The notes beneath the pieces were generated by a model. It was not told the origin of the DNA and made no database searches. It saw only the letters and a program-made list of their open reading frames with translations. The position numbers and the translations under genes are program-made. Shown one piece after another: positions 1 to 6,644 of a DNA stretch of 47,641 nucleotides. The DNA is from Verrucomicrobiia bacterium (GTDB lineage Bacteria; Verrucomicrobiota; Verrucomicrobiia; Limisphaerales; UBA11358). The stretch is from assembly GCA_031290985.1 (NCBI GenBank), contig JARLJW010000028.1, positions 1-47,641 of the forward strand, written 5' to 3'. Position 1 is the first letter of the stretch. Each line of letters opens with the position of its first letter.

Positions 1-990
1 ATTCGGCCAGCGGTGGTGGGCTTCGCCGATACCTTTGCCCTGCCCATCCAACCGCCATTGCAGCACACGGCGCAGCCGCCGCCGGACATAGCCATCGACG
101 GAGCGGAACGTGTTCGCCTTGCTGTGCTGGAAGTACCCATACCAGCCACGCAAGGTCCGGTTCACGTCGCTCACGATGGCGCTCAGTCTGCGCCCGTCCA
201 GCCGCGGCGTCTTGACCCGGATTCGCTCCTTCAACTTCCCCAGACTTTTCGCCCGCGGCCATTTCCAGCCCCGCTCGAAGTGATACCCGAGGAAGTCAAA
301 CCCGCCGGGTTGCGCCGCATTGGCGATCCGCGTCTTTTCGGGATGCAACTCCAGTCCCGCTGGCGCCACCCAGGCCCGCACTTGTGCCAGGGCGGTTTGC
401 GCCTCGGCTTCACTGCGGCAGAGGATGACGAAGTCGTCCGCATAGCGCACTAGTTCCCTGCCCGCCCGCACCATTTGCTGGTCGAACGGATCAAGATACA
501 GGTTCGCCAGCAGCGGACTGATGACCCCGCCTTGCGGCTTGCCCCGCTCCGTGGGTTGCCACCCTTTGTTCGCTTCCAACACGCCGGCATGGAGGAAACT
601 TTCCACCAGTGCCAAGACCGGCCCGTCCGCCACCCGCGCCTGAACCAGCGCCAGCAGTCGATCGTGCGGAATCGTGTCGCAGTAGCTTTTCAGGTCGGCA
701 GCCACCACCCAGTCGTGCCCCGCCTTCAGGAGCCTGTCCACCTGCCGCAACGCGTCCTTGGCCCCGCGTCCCGGACGGAAGCCGTAGCTGGGCTCGGCAA
801 ACCCCGTCTCGAAGATCGGTTCCAATACGTGCCGCAGCGCGGCTTGTACGATCCGGTCGCGTACCCCCGGTATGCCCAGCGGTCGTTGCTCGTTGCGGCC
901 GGACTTGGGGATCCAAGCCCGCCGTACCGGTGGCGGTCGATACGGTCGTTCTCTCCCCGTTGCTCTCCACCCCGCCTCGCGGCAACGCAC
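1..990 (-). CDS. Group II intron reverse transcriptase/maturase, 5'-truncated and cut by window edge
   Basis: The minus-strand frame is open from position 990 to the window edge. It reads as a group II intron RT: IPKSGRNEQRPLGIP near 895, the first palm aspartate in VVAADLKSYCDTIPHD near 670-705, KPQGGVISPLLANLYLDP near 490-540, the catalytic YADDF box at about 435-450, HPEKT followed by FDFLGYHF, and the maturase X region LRGWYGYFQHS near 121-150. The frame ends at HHRWPN, so only the last few tens of residues lie outside the window. On the 5' side a TAA at 991-993 precedes the frame. About 60-70 N-terminal residues normal for the family are missing in all three frames upstream. It is probably a dead intron remnant rather than a functional retroelement. 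The assignment is firm from the motifs; loss of function is inferred. Confidence 0.88.
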   Translation of the reverse strand, partial: MRCREAGWRATGRERPYRPPPVRRAWIPKSGRNEQRPLGIPGVRDRIVQAALRHVLEPIFETGFAEPSYGFRPGRGAKDALRQVDRLLKAGHDWVVAADLKSYCDTIPHDRLLALVQARVADGPVLALVESFLHAGVLEANKGWQPTERGKPQGGVISPLLANLYLDPFDQQMVRAGRELVRYADDFVILCRSEAEAQTALAQVRAWVAPAGLELHPEKTRIANAAQPGGFDFLGYHFERGWKWPRAKSLGKLKERIRVKTPRLDGRRLSAIVSDVNRTLRGWYGYFQHSKANTFRSVDGYVRRRLRRVLQWRLDGQGKGIGEAHHRWPN

Positions 991-1069
991 TTACGGTCCG
1001 ATACCGCACGGCTCTTCGCCGCACAGAAACGGACTTCCACCGTTCTATCCCAACCCCTCTCAGGCGCAC

Positions 1070-1176
1070 GAGCGCGGGTCTGTGACCCGCAGGAGCTTTT
1101 CCTGGCGGATGACCTTCGGATTGACTGAATGCAATTATAAAATCTGTACGTTCCTGCGGGTCACAGACCCGCGCTC
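1070..1176. repeat. Inverted pair of hairpin repeats beside the RT fragment
   Basis: A perfect 25-base inverted repeat has arms at 1070-1094 and 1152-1176. Each arm is itself a hairpin, GCGGGTC-TGT-GACCCGC. The arms face each other across 57 bases of AT-richer sequence. The left arm starts just beyond the point where RT-like sequence stops. A related GC-rich hairpin occurs at 10355-10373. Confidence 0.8.
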
Positions 1177-1275
1177 CGGCGAATGAAGCCGGTCAACTCG
1201 CCACGCGATTGGGATGATCCGCACGACTCTTTCGCAGCCACGGTTTTTTCCGGGCGGAAAGGATGCCGCCCTCTA

Positions 1276-1297
1276 CGTCAGGCCGGGAGGCCTGACG
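1276..1297. repeat. Perfect 9-bp-stem hairpin
   Basis: CGTCAGGCC (1276-1284) and GGCCTGACG (1289-1297) flank a four-base loop. No T-run follows, so it is more like a dispersed REP-type hairpin than a terminator. Confidence 0.7.
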
Positions 1298-1373
1298 CTA
1301 CACCCGAAACCGGAAATTATTCGCCGCTGGATTTTTGCGGGCGGGTCTTTTATTGTCCGGCCACAAGGACACA

Positions 1374-2162
1374 ATGACAGCCACCGGGAAAAATATTTCA
1401 CATCGCGCTTTTACCCTGATCGAATTGCTGGTGGTCATCGCCATCATCGCCATCCTGGCCGCGCTGTTGCTGCCGGCGTTGAGCAAGGCCAAGGACAAGG
1501 CGCGCGATGCCAATTGCAAATCCAACCTCAAGCAGTGGGGCATCGCGTGGACAGTTTATGCGGATGAAAACGGCGGTTCTTTCAGCTCAGGCATGAGCCC
1601 GGTGATGCACCGCGGCCAATGGTGCCTGGCGCTCCAGAACGCGTACCAGAAAAAACCGGACCTGCTGCTCTGCCCGAGCGCGACCGGGCCGTCGCCGCTG
1701 CCGGACATCGGCTGCGGCGGGCCGACGGCGGCCTTCGAGTTTTGGAACATGCCCGATCCGGCGCAGCCGGGGAAAAATCTCACGGGCAGCTATGGCATCA
1801 ACGCCTGGGTGTATAATCCGCCGCCGGATGTGACGGACATCGAGGGGCGGCCCACGGAATTGAACTGGCGGAAGTTTGATGTGCCCCAGGCTTCGAGCAC
1901 GCCGCTGTTCCTCGATTCGATGTGGCGCGGCGGCGGGCCGGCCGCCACCGACACGCCGCCGGCCTACAACGGCGAATGGGCGGGTTACAACGCCGAGTTC
2001 CATCATTTCGCCCTGGCCCGGCACAGCCGCGGGGTGAACGTGCTGTATTTTGACTGTTCGGTCCGCTATACGCGGGCGAAGGGCTTGTGGGGATTGCAGT
2101 GGCACAAGCAGTATGATGCGGATGCCGCAAACAAAACGGTGTTCCCGGGGTGGATGAATTGA
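1374..2162 (+). CDS. Prepilin-type N-terminal cleavage/methylation protein with H-X9-D C-terminus
   Basis: This is a 262-residue protein of the large verrucomicrobial/planctomycete pseudopilin-like group. Residues 11-36 form a class III signal: [11 protein letters not shown] followed by a hydrophobic helix. Prepilin peptidase would cut before Phe13, leaving Glu17 at mature position +5. After the helix comes the usual [21 protein letters not shown] segment (part shown). The C-terminus has [16 protein letters not shown], a variant of the H-X9-DG motif in which Cys replaces the usual Gly. The start was set at 1374 rather than the in-frame TTG at 1335 because AAGGA precedes it and only a short basic leader remains before the signal. 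Members are exported to the envelope; their individual roles are unknown. Confidence 0.9.
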   Translation: MTATGKNISHRAFTLIELLVVIAIIAILAALLLPALSKAKDKARDANCKSNLKQWGIAWTVYADENGGSFSSGMSPVMHRGQWCLALQNAYQKKPDLLLCPSATGPSPLPDIGCGGPTAAFEFWNMPDPAQPGKNLTGSYGINAWVYNPPPDVTDIEGRPTELNWRKFDVPQASSTPLFLDSMWRGGGPAATDTPPAYNGEWAGYNAEFHHFALARHSRGVNVLYFDCSVRYTRAKGLWGLQWHKQYDADAANKTVFPGWMN

Positions 2163-2222
2163 GGGTTGCGGGGTGCGCCGCTCCGGGGCGGTGGAAAATG
2201 TGGAGGCAACAGGCGCGCGATG

Positions 2223-2275
2223 GAAAAGCGGTAGAGGACTACCGCATTCCAAGACGCTGGCGCGTTCGCCGGGCG
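2223..2275 (+). repeat. R1 dispersed hairpin element, copy A
   Basis: The hairpin GCGGTAG-AGGA-CTACCGC lies at 2228-2245. It is followed by TTCCAAGACGCTGGCGCGTT and a CGCCGGGCG end, matching the layout of the other R1 copies. Compared with the copies at 4551, 42135 and 47411, the stem carries a paired C-G to T-A change that keeps base pairing. Confidence 0.8.
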
Positions 2276-2310
2276 GTGGATGAAATGACCGGCTTGGAAT
2301 GGTCGTATGC

Positions 2311-2361
2311 GCAAGGTGCCTGCTACGCGGCAAACAAGGTCGCAGCGCGACCTTGTCCACC
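2311..2361 (+). repeat. R2 dispersed hairpin element, copy A
   Basis: The element is centred on the palindrome GGTCGCAGCGCGACC, preceded by a GTGCCTGC segment and followed by TTGTCCACC. It lies 35 bases after R1 copy A in the same orientation. Confidence 0.75.
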
Positions 2362-2549
2362 TTCCTTGTCCCCCTTGGATGGGGGGATTTGAGCATTGCA
2401 GGTTGACGATGGCAACTCATGTGGGCAATGCCCGGGGCTCCGATGTGCTGAATCGGCCGCTCCTCCTCGGAGTGGGCGTTGAATTTTGGCGGGGTGGCGG
2501 TATGATACGAACCACGGTTGTGAAAAATTATTAATCATCCGCTTTTGCC

Positions 2550-2900
2550 ATGCCGGACGACTCTTTCAAAGAATTTGTGCTGGATCAGTTGAGCGCGCTG
2601 CCGGATGTGCGGGCGAAGGCGATGTTCGGCGCGCATGGGATTTATTCGGGCGAACATTTCTTCGGGATCCTTGATGAGGGGCGCTTGTTTTTCAAAACGG
2701 ATGCGGGGTCGCAGGCAGAGTACACGTCGCGCGGGATGGGGCCGTTCACATACGAGATGAAGGGCAAGGTGATGACGATGGGGTATCATGAGGTGCCGCC
2801 GGAGATTTTGGAGCAGCCGCAGGAACTGGTGATTTGGGCGCGGCAGGCGATTGGGGTGGCGAAAGCGAAGCCCAAGCTGAAGGCGAAAGCCAAAAAATAA
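2550..2900 (+). CDS. TfoX N-terminal domain family protein
   Basis: This 116-residue protein consists of a TfoX/Sxy N-terminal domain, with FVLDQLSALPDVRAKAMFGA near the start, GIYSGEHFFGILDEGRLFFK in the middle and FTYEMKGKVMTMGYHEVP later. The C-terminal 20 residues are a Lys/Ala tail (KAKPKLKAKAKK) that could bind nucleic acid or be unstructured. The TfoX C-terminal domain is absent, so it is not a full-length competence regulator. Many stand-alone TfoX-N proteins are of unknown function. It stands alone on the plus strand between repeat-rich spacers. Family assignment is confident; the role is not known. Confidence 0.85.
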   Translation: MPDDSFKEFVLDQLSALPDVRAKAMFGAHGIYSGEHFFGILDEGRLFFKTDAGSQAEYTSRGMGPFTYEMKGKVMTMGYHEVPPEILEQPQELVIWARQAIGVAKAKPKLKAKAKK

Positions 2901-3083
2901 ATGACGAATGAGGCTTGCGGCCGGCCGGAGAAACGCATAGCGCGGCAGAGCCGCAATCAAAATCTGATCAACGGGAGCGGTTGTGATCTATGGTTACGGG
3001 GCGGAAAGCTGCCAGGTTAGTTATGACGCTCGCCCTCACCTGTGTCCTCTCCCCCGGGGAGAGGAACTCATGTAGTTGCGTTT
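2900..3083 (+). repeat. Long dispersed element R3, left copy (inverted copy at 46120-46290)
   Basis: This stretch matches the reverse complement of 46120-46290. Shared landmarks in order are ATGACGAATG, CAAAATCTGATCAA, CGGGAGCG, GCGGGGCGG, CGCCCTCACCTGT, a CTCTCCC/GGGAGAG hairpin and GAACTCATG. Scattered substitutions suggest an old duplication. No ORF is shared, so it behaves as a non-coding mobile or duplicated element. Confidence 0.7.
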
Positions 3084-3369
3084 GTTAGGCTCGTTTATCC
3101 TGCGACCCATCCCATCGTGGTTATTGGTGCGAGCAGGCAGAGAGCAAAATCTTCGCAGAAAGAAACGATATCATGGGATAGCACTGCGGAGAACGCAGAG
3201 GTGACTGCGTCACGGCCAATATGAATTTTTCTCTGCGTTGCTCCGCGTCGCTGCGTTTATTTGGGCGTTTTTAATCGTGCCACCTCTCCCCGGCCCTCTC
3301 CCCCAACTGCGTTGGCGGAGAGGGAGGAAGACGCGACGGGCTGGCCACGGTTTTTGGTTCGTTTGAACG

Positions 3370-3440
3370 CTGGTGGACGTGCGAAAGCGCCGTCGCCGCG
3401 TTCGCTCTGCCGGCGCAGTCCATGAGGCGGCGGGCGAACT
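3370..3440 (+). repeat. R1-type element, variant b
   Basis: It shares GCGAAAGCG, GTCGCCGC, a GCTCTGCC stretch, GCAGTCCA and GGCG(A)AC landmarks with the inverted copy at 41608-41677 and the copy at 4190-4244. The stem is less perfect than in the other R1 copies. Confidence 0.55.
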
Positions 3441-3800
3441 GCTGGCGTTTTGGCGATTGAACGCGATGGGATTGGGTGCGGGCGGCAATCAGAAAGTGGC
3501 GGACAGGCGGAGGCTGAGAAACGCAAGTTCAATTTTTCTTCAAACGCTCTGAGTATACGACAGTTTTTTTGGAAAAACGTTCAATCAAATACTTGGATTT
3601 ATTTGCGGGCGGGGGGTTGCCGGAAGGTCGTGGGAGCTGATAGTGTCGATGAGTTTTATGGTCAGGGGTGCTGGCGTACGGGTGCGATGCCGCACGGGCA
3701 ATCGGGGGCAAAGCTGCTGGCGCAGGCCACCATGGGGCGGCGGGGCGCTGGGAGCCGGTCTGAAATTGAACATCTGGCGGCAGGATGCCCGCCCGAACCC

Positions 3801-3818
3801 GCAGGCAAAGATGCCTGC
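3801..3818. repeat. Perfect 7-bp hairpin GCAGGCA-AAGA-TGCCTGC
   Basis: This is a short palindrome inside the repeat island. A similar GGCAGGCATCCTGCCTGCC palindrome occurs downstream of the superoxide dismutase gene at 13719-13737. Confidence 0.65.
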
Positions 3819-3850
3819 GCTACGGCGGTGGCGTAGACGCGAAGGATCAA

Positions 3851-3910
3851 GGTGAATCAAGGTGAATCAAGGTGAATCAAGGTGAATCAAGGTGAATCAA
3901 GGTGAATCAA
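3851..3910 (+). repeat. Tandem array of six identical 10-mers GGTGAATCAA
   Basis: Six perfect copies run head to tail, with a degenerate unit before (GAAGGATCAA at 3841) and a partial unit after (GGTGAA at 3911). The array ends 30 bases before an R1 copy. A period of 10 matches about one helical turn. Confidence 0.95.
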
Positions 3911-3940
3911 GGTGAAAACAGAGGCGCGGGTTGGTGGTGG

Positions 3941-3991
3941 GAAAGCGGCGCTGAAGCGACCGCAATCCAAACGCTGTGCGATTGCCGGGCG
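3941..3991 (+). repeat. R1 element, degenerate copy
   Basis: GAAAGCGG, CCGCAATCCAAACGCTG and a GCCGGGCG end follow the R1 layout. It is followed by R2 at 4028 in the same orientation, as in the 2223/2311 pair. Confidence 0.6.
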
Positions 3992-4027
3992 GCGGGTGAG
4001 CTGATCGGGTTCGGGCAGTGGTTTACT

Positions 4028-4078
4028 CCAAGCGCCTGCGGCGCAGGTAGAAAGGGTCGCAGCGCGACCATTTCCACC
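4028..4078 (+). repeat. R2 element, copy B
   Basis: It contains GCGCCTGCGGCGCAGG, then GGGTCGCAGCGCGACC and TTTCCACC, closely matching copy A at 2311-2361. Confidence 0.75.
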
Positions 4079-4084
4079 AGCAAC

Positions 4085-4104
4085 AGGTCAAACCCAGTCA
4101 AACC
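4085..4104 (+). repeat. Two-unit 10-mer array (AGGTCAAACC/CAGTCAAACC)
   Basis: Two adjacent 10-mers differ at two positions, directly after R2 copy B. Confidence 0.6.
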
Positions 4105-4189
4105 GCTTTTTTTATTTGTGAGATGCGATTTACGATTTAGGCGGTCATCGGCGAAGCGGCGGGGCTGGCTGGCTGGCATGGCTGGCTTC

Positions 4190-4244
4190 GGTTGCAAGCG
4201 AAAGCGGTGTCGCGGCTACCGCCTTGCCACCGCAGTCCATGACG
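4190..4244 (+). repeat. R1-type element, variant b
   Basis: It has GGTTGCAAGCGAAAGCGGTG, CTACCGC, CCACCGCAGTCCATGACG landmarks. It is followed about 130 bases later by a U element, the same order as at 41677-41508 on the opposite strand. Confidence 0.55.
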
Positions 4245-4375
4245 TGGTCGGGCTATGCCGTATCGTCAGGGTTCACCCGATCACCACGAAATGGTCGTGC
4301 CGCCCACCCTGAAATGCCATCAATCCAGCCTTGGATATTAAACGTGAACCATGCGAAACATGCGAAAAAACCGGC

Positions 4376-4430
4376 GACCGAATTTTAAACAAGGCCAATG
4401 ATGTGCGGGCCACACGGACCATCAAGTTAA
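4376..4430 (+). repeat. U element, left copy
   Basis: AAGGCCAATGA at 4391, a GTGCGGGCCACACGGACC stretch and the start of an AAATTAA array match the reverse complement of 41755-41830 and 41998-42070. Confidence 0.6.
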
Positions 4431-4480
4431 GGCAAATTAAGGCAAATTAAGGTAAATTAAGCCAAATTAAACCAAAATTG
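4431..4480 (+). repeat. 10-mer array GGCAAATTAA, five units
   Basis: Units at 4431, 4441, 4451, 4461 and 4471 are two identical copies, then three with one to several changes. The AAATTAA core keeps an exact 10-base phase through the first four units. Confidence 0.9.
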
Positions 4481-4537
4481 ACGATATGCGAGGGACGATT
4501 TACGAGCGAAGGATGGGTCTGACCGAAGCGAGTTCCG

Positions 4538-4598
4538 GTTGCAGGCGAAAGCGGCAGAGGGCTGCCGCGCTCCAAGACGCCATCGCGTTCGCCAGGCG
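4538..4598 (+). repeat. R1 dispersed hairpin element, copy B
   Basis: GGTTGCAGGCGAAA leads into the stem GCGGCAG-AGGG-CTGCCGC at 4551-4568, then CTCCAAGACGCCATCGCGTT and CGCCAGGCG. It is flanked by 10-mer arrays on both sides (4431-4480 and 4641-4680). Confidence 0.85.
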
Positions 4599-4640
4599 TC
4601 GGATGGTTGCCAGCCTCCTGGGAAGCTCCAAAAACCCGGC

Positions 4641-4680
4641 AAATCCGACCGAATCCAAGTAAATCCAAGTAAATCCAACC
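4641..4680 (+). repeat. 10-mer array AAATCCAAGT, four units
   Basis: Four consecutive units begin at 4641, 4651, 4661 and 4671, with the first and last slightly diverged. It lies 42 bases after R1 copy B. Confidence 0.88.
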
Positions 4681-4742
4681 TGTAAAAAATGAACATTCAA
4701 GGACGAGATCCTTGCGGACGGACGCCATTGGGAGCATCAGGC

Positions 4743-6545
4743 TTAAGCGTGCAACTGCTGGACGCCTTGCAGGCGGGCGAGGCGGGAGAACTGGCCGTTG
4801 CGGGCGAGCAGCTCGTCCTGGGTCCCCTGCTCCACGATCGCGCCTTTGTGCAGCACCACGATGCGGTGCGCGTGGCGGATGGTGGAAAAGCGGTGGGCCA
4901 CGATCAACGTCGTGCGGCCTTTGGTCAAGCGCACCAAAGCCTCCTGCACCAACCGCTCGGATTCGGTGTCGAGCGCGGAGGTGGCTTCGTCGAGGATGAC
5001 GAGGCGCGGGTTGCGCACGAGGGCGCGGGCAATGGCCAGGCGCTGACGTTGGCCGCCGGAAAGCATGGTGCCGCTCTCGCCGAGCGGCGTGTTAAGCCCC
5101 TGCGGCAGGGAGCGGACGAAGGTGGCGAGGTTGGCATCGGCCAGGACCTGCCAGAGAGTGTCGTCGGTAACGTGGTCGAGGCCGTAGGTGACATTCTCGC
5201 GCAGGGAGCCGTTGAAGAGGAGCGTGGTCTGGGGCACGACGCCGATCTGGCGGCGGTAGGTGCGCAGGTCGAGTTCGCGCAGGTCGCGGCCATCGAGAAG
5301 GATTTTGCCGGCGGTCGGCTGGCGGAAACCGATGGCGAGATTCACGAGGGTGGATTTGCCGGCGCCGGATTCGCCGACGAAGGCGATGGTTTCACCGGCG
5401 CGCACGTGCAGGGAAATATTCGTCAACGCCACTTCACGTCCGCGCGGATAGCTGAAGCCGACGTGGTCAAAAATAATTTCGCCGCGCAACGGGTCGGTGG
5501 CGGCGGGCTTGCCGTCGTTGTGCTCGATGTGCTCGGCTTCCAAAACTTCGCCCAGCGAGCGGACGGCATCGGCCCCTTGCGCGAGCGCGGGGAAGACGCT
5601 GAGGAACTGCTGCACCGCGCCGATCAACATGCCGAAATAGGTGTGGTACATGACGGCATCGCCCACGGTGATGCGATGATGCACGACGAGCCAGGCGGAG
5701 AAGACGAGGCACGCGAGCTGGAACAGCATAAAGGTGAACCACGAGCTGGAGGCGAAGAATTCCGTGAGGGTGTCCACCTGCAGGCCGCGTTCGCGGATGC
5801 GCTCGAAGACGGAGCGGACGCCGCGCGTCTCGAAATCCTCGAGGCCATGGGCGCGGGTGACGGGGAGCATCTGCAACATTTCACCGACGCGGATGTTCAT
5901 CTGCTCGGTCTCGACGCGCATGGCCTTGTACTGCTCCTTGAACCGGCGGTCAAAAATCTTGAGCAGCGCCACGCCGGCGGGGACGGTGACGAGAAAATAG
6001 ACCGCGAGGAGCGGCTGCTTGATGAGCGCGATGATGGTGACGTAGGTAATGACGAGCAGGCCGTTCAGGCCGGTGTGCATGAGGTGGCGGCAGAGGCCGT
6101 CGATGGCATCGACATCGCGCAGGAGCTTGGTCTGGAGGGCGCTGGTCTGCTTTTCCTCGTAGAAGGTGATGGAGAGTTCCTGCAGCCGTTCGACGAGGGC
6201 GCTGCGCAAATTGAACTGCATGTGCCGCAACGCGCCGCTCATGAGCCGGACGAACGTGGTGTGGACGAGGGGATTTTGCAGCAGCAGCAGAAAGTAAACG
6301 CCGGCGATGGCCAAAATATGCCGGAAGGCGCCGTCGCCGCCGTTGGTGAGCGCATCCACGATCATGCCGACGGCCAGCGGGAGGAGGGAACTGGGCGACT
6401 GCTTGATGATGTACAGCAGGACGGCCAGCGCGACGCGGCCGCGCTGGTCGGCGAACAGCCCCCACAAGGTGCGGCCCGGACGTTTCGAGTCGAAACGTCC
6501 GTCGAGCAGTTTTTCCCACGGCGCCGGTTGCGCGGATGCATTCAT
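4743..6545 (-). CDS. ABC exporter, fused membrane and ATPase domains (MsbA/MdlB type)
   Basis: This 600-residue half-transporter would work as a homodimer in the inner membrane, exporting a lipid, peptide or drug-like substrate. The N-terminal half (about 35-310) holds six predicted transmembrane helices of the type 1 exporter fold. The C-terminal half is an ABC ATPase with Walker A GESGAGKST (391-399), signature LSGGQ (495-499), Walker B LVILDEATSALD (515-526) and the switch histidine in VAHR (551). The ATG at 6545 was preferred to an in-frame TTG at 6566 because GGAGG lies just before it, though the spacing is short. It is divergent from the kinase gene at 6645. The gene ends against the left repeat island. 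The substrate cannot be read from the sequence. Confidence 0.92.
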   Translation of the reverse strand: MNASAQPAPWEKLLDGRFDSKRPGRTLWGLFADQRGRVALAVLLYIIKQSPSSLLPLAVGMIVDALTNGGDGAFRHILAIAGVYFLLLLQNPLVHTTFVRLMSGALRHMQFNLRSALVERLQELSITFYEEKQTSALQTKLLRDVDAIDGLCRHLMHTGLNGLLVITYVTIIALIKQPLLAVYFLVTVPAGVALLKIFDRRFKEQYKAMRVETEQMNIRVGEMLQMLPVTRAHGLEDFETRGVRSVFERIRERGLQVDTLTEFFASSSWFTFMLFQLACLVFSAWLVVHHRITVGDAVMYHTYFGMLIGAVQQFLSVFPALAQGADAVRSLGEVLEAEHIEHNDGKPAATDPLRGEIIFDHVGFSYPRGREVALTNISLHVRAGETIAFVGESGAGKSTLVNLAIGFRQPTAGKILLDGRDLRELDLRTYRRQIGVVPQTTLLFNGSLRENVTYGLDHVTDDTLWQVLADANLATFVRSLPQGLNTPLGESGTMLSGGQRQRLAIARALVRNPRLVILDEATSALDTESERLVQEALVRLTKGRTTLIVAHRFSTIRHAHRIVVLHKGAIVEQGTQDELLARNGQFSRLARLQGVQQLHA

Positions 6546-6644
6546 CAGCCTCCATTGAAACGGCAAGCGGGGGCGGGCGCAAGCGCGGTGACGAAAAGAT
6601 CAAATCCGCATTGTCGTGCGGCGGCGGTGCGTTACAATTTGCGC

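Larger units (their letters stand above)
991..1373. other. Intergenic stretch between RT fragment and pseudopilin gene
   Basis: No credible gene is seen here. On the minus strand 991-1069 contains small hairpins, including CGGC-GAAGA-GCCG, that may be leftover intron RNA sequence, but no domain V could be recognised. The 25-base inverted pair follows. A perfect 9-base-stem hairpin lies at 1276-1297 (CGTCAGGCC, loop GGGA, GGCCTGACG). An AAGGA ribosome-binding site lies a few bases before the ATG at 1374. Confidence 0.6.
2163..2549. other. Intergenic region with an R1-R2 repeat pair
   Basis: No gene is supported. An R1 hairpin element occupies 2223-2275 and an R2 element 2311-2361, both in plus orientation. 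The rest, up to the TfoX-like gene, shows nothing recognisable. Confidence 0.6.
2901..4742. other. Left gene-free repeat island
   Basis: About 1.8 kb lies between the TfoX-like gene and the convergent ABC exporter gene, with no ORF resembling a protein. It holds the R3 element (2900-3083), an imperfect hairpin with arms 3185-3199 and 3229-3244 (GCGGAGAACGCAGAG against CTCTGCGTTGCTCCGC), a CTCTCCC-type hairpin block at 3283-3332, degenerate R1 copies at 3370-3440, 3941-3991 and 4190-4244, a good R1 copy at 4538-4598 and an R2 copy at 4028-4078. There are 10-base tandem arrays at 3851, 4085, 4431 and 4641, and a U element at about 4376-4480. The short frames here are repeat read-through. Confidence 0.75.

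Noticed and set aside
991..1069. Possible group II intron domain V next to the RT fragment
   Set aside because: Small hairpins are present but the conserved AGC triad, bulge and 34-base layout could not be matched by eye.
3450..3836. A 128-residue frame in the left repeat island
   Set aside because: It runs through R1-type and palindromic repeats, has no family motifs and no ribosome-binding site.
3851..3910. The 10-base tandem array as a possible CRISPR array
   Set aside because: Units are directly adjacent with no unique spacers and are only 10 bases long. No cas genes are in the window.
4689..6644. A 1138-residue plus-strand frame suggesting a large fusion upstream of the kinase
   Set aside because: The first 652 residues are antisense to the clear ABC exporter gene on the minus strand and have no protein-like motifs. 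Homology starts at 6645.
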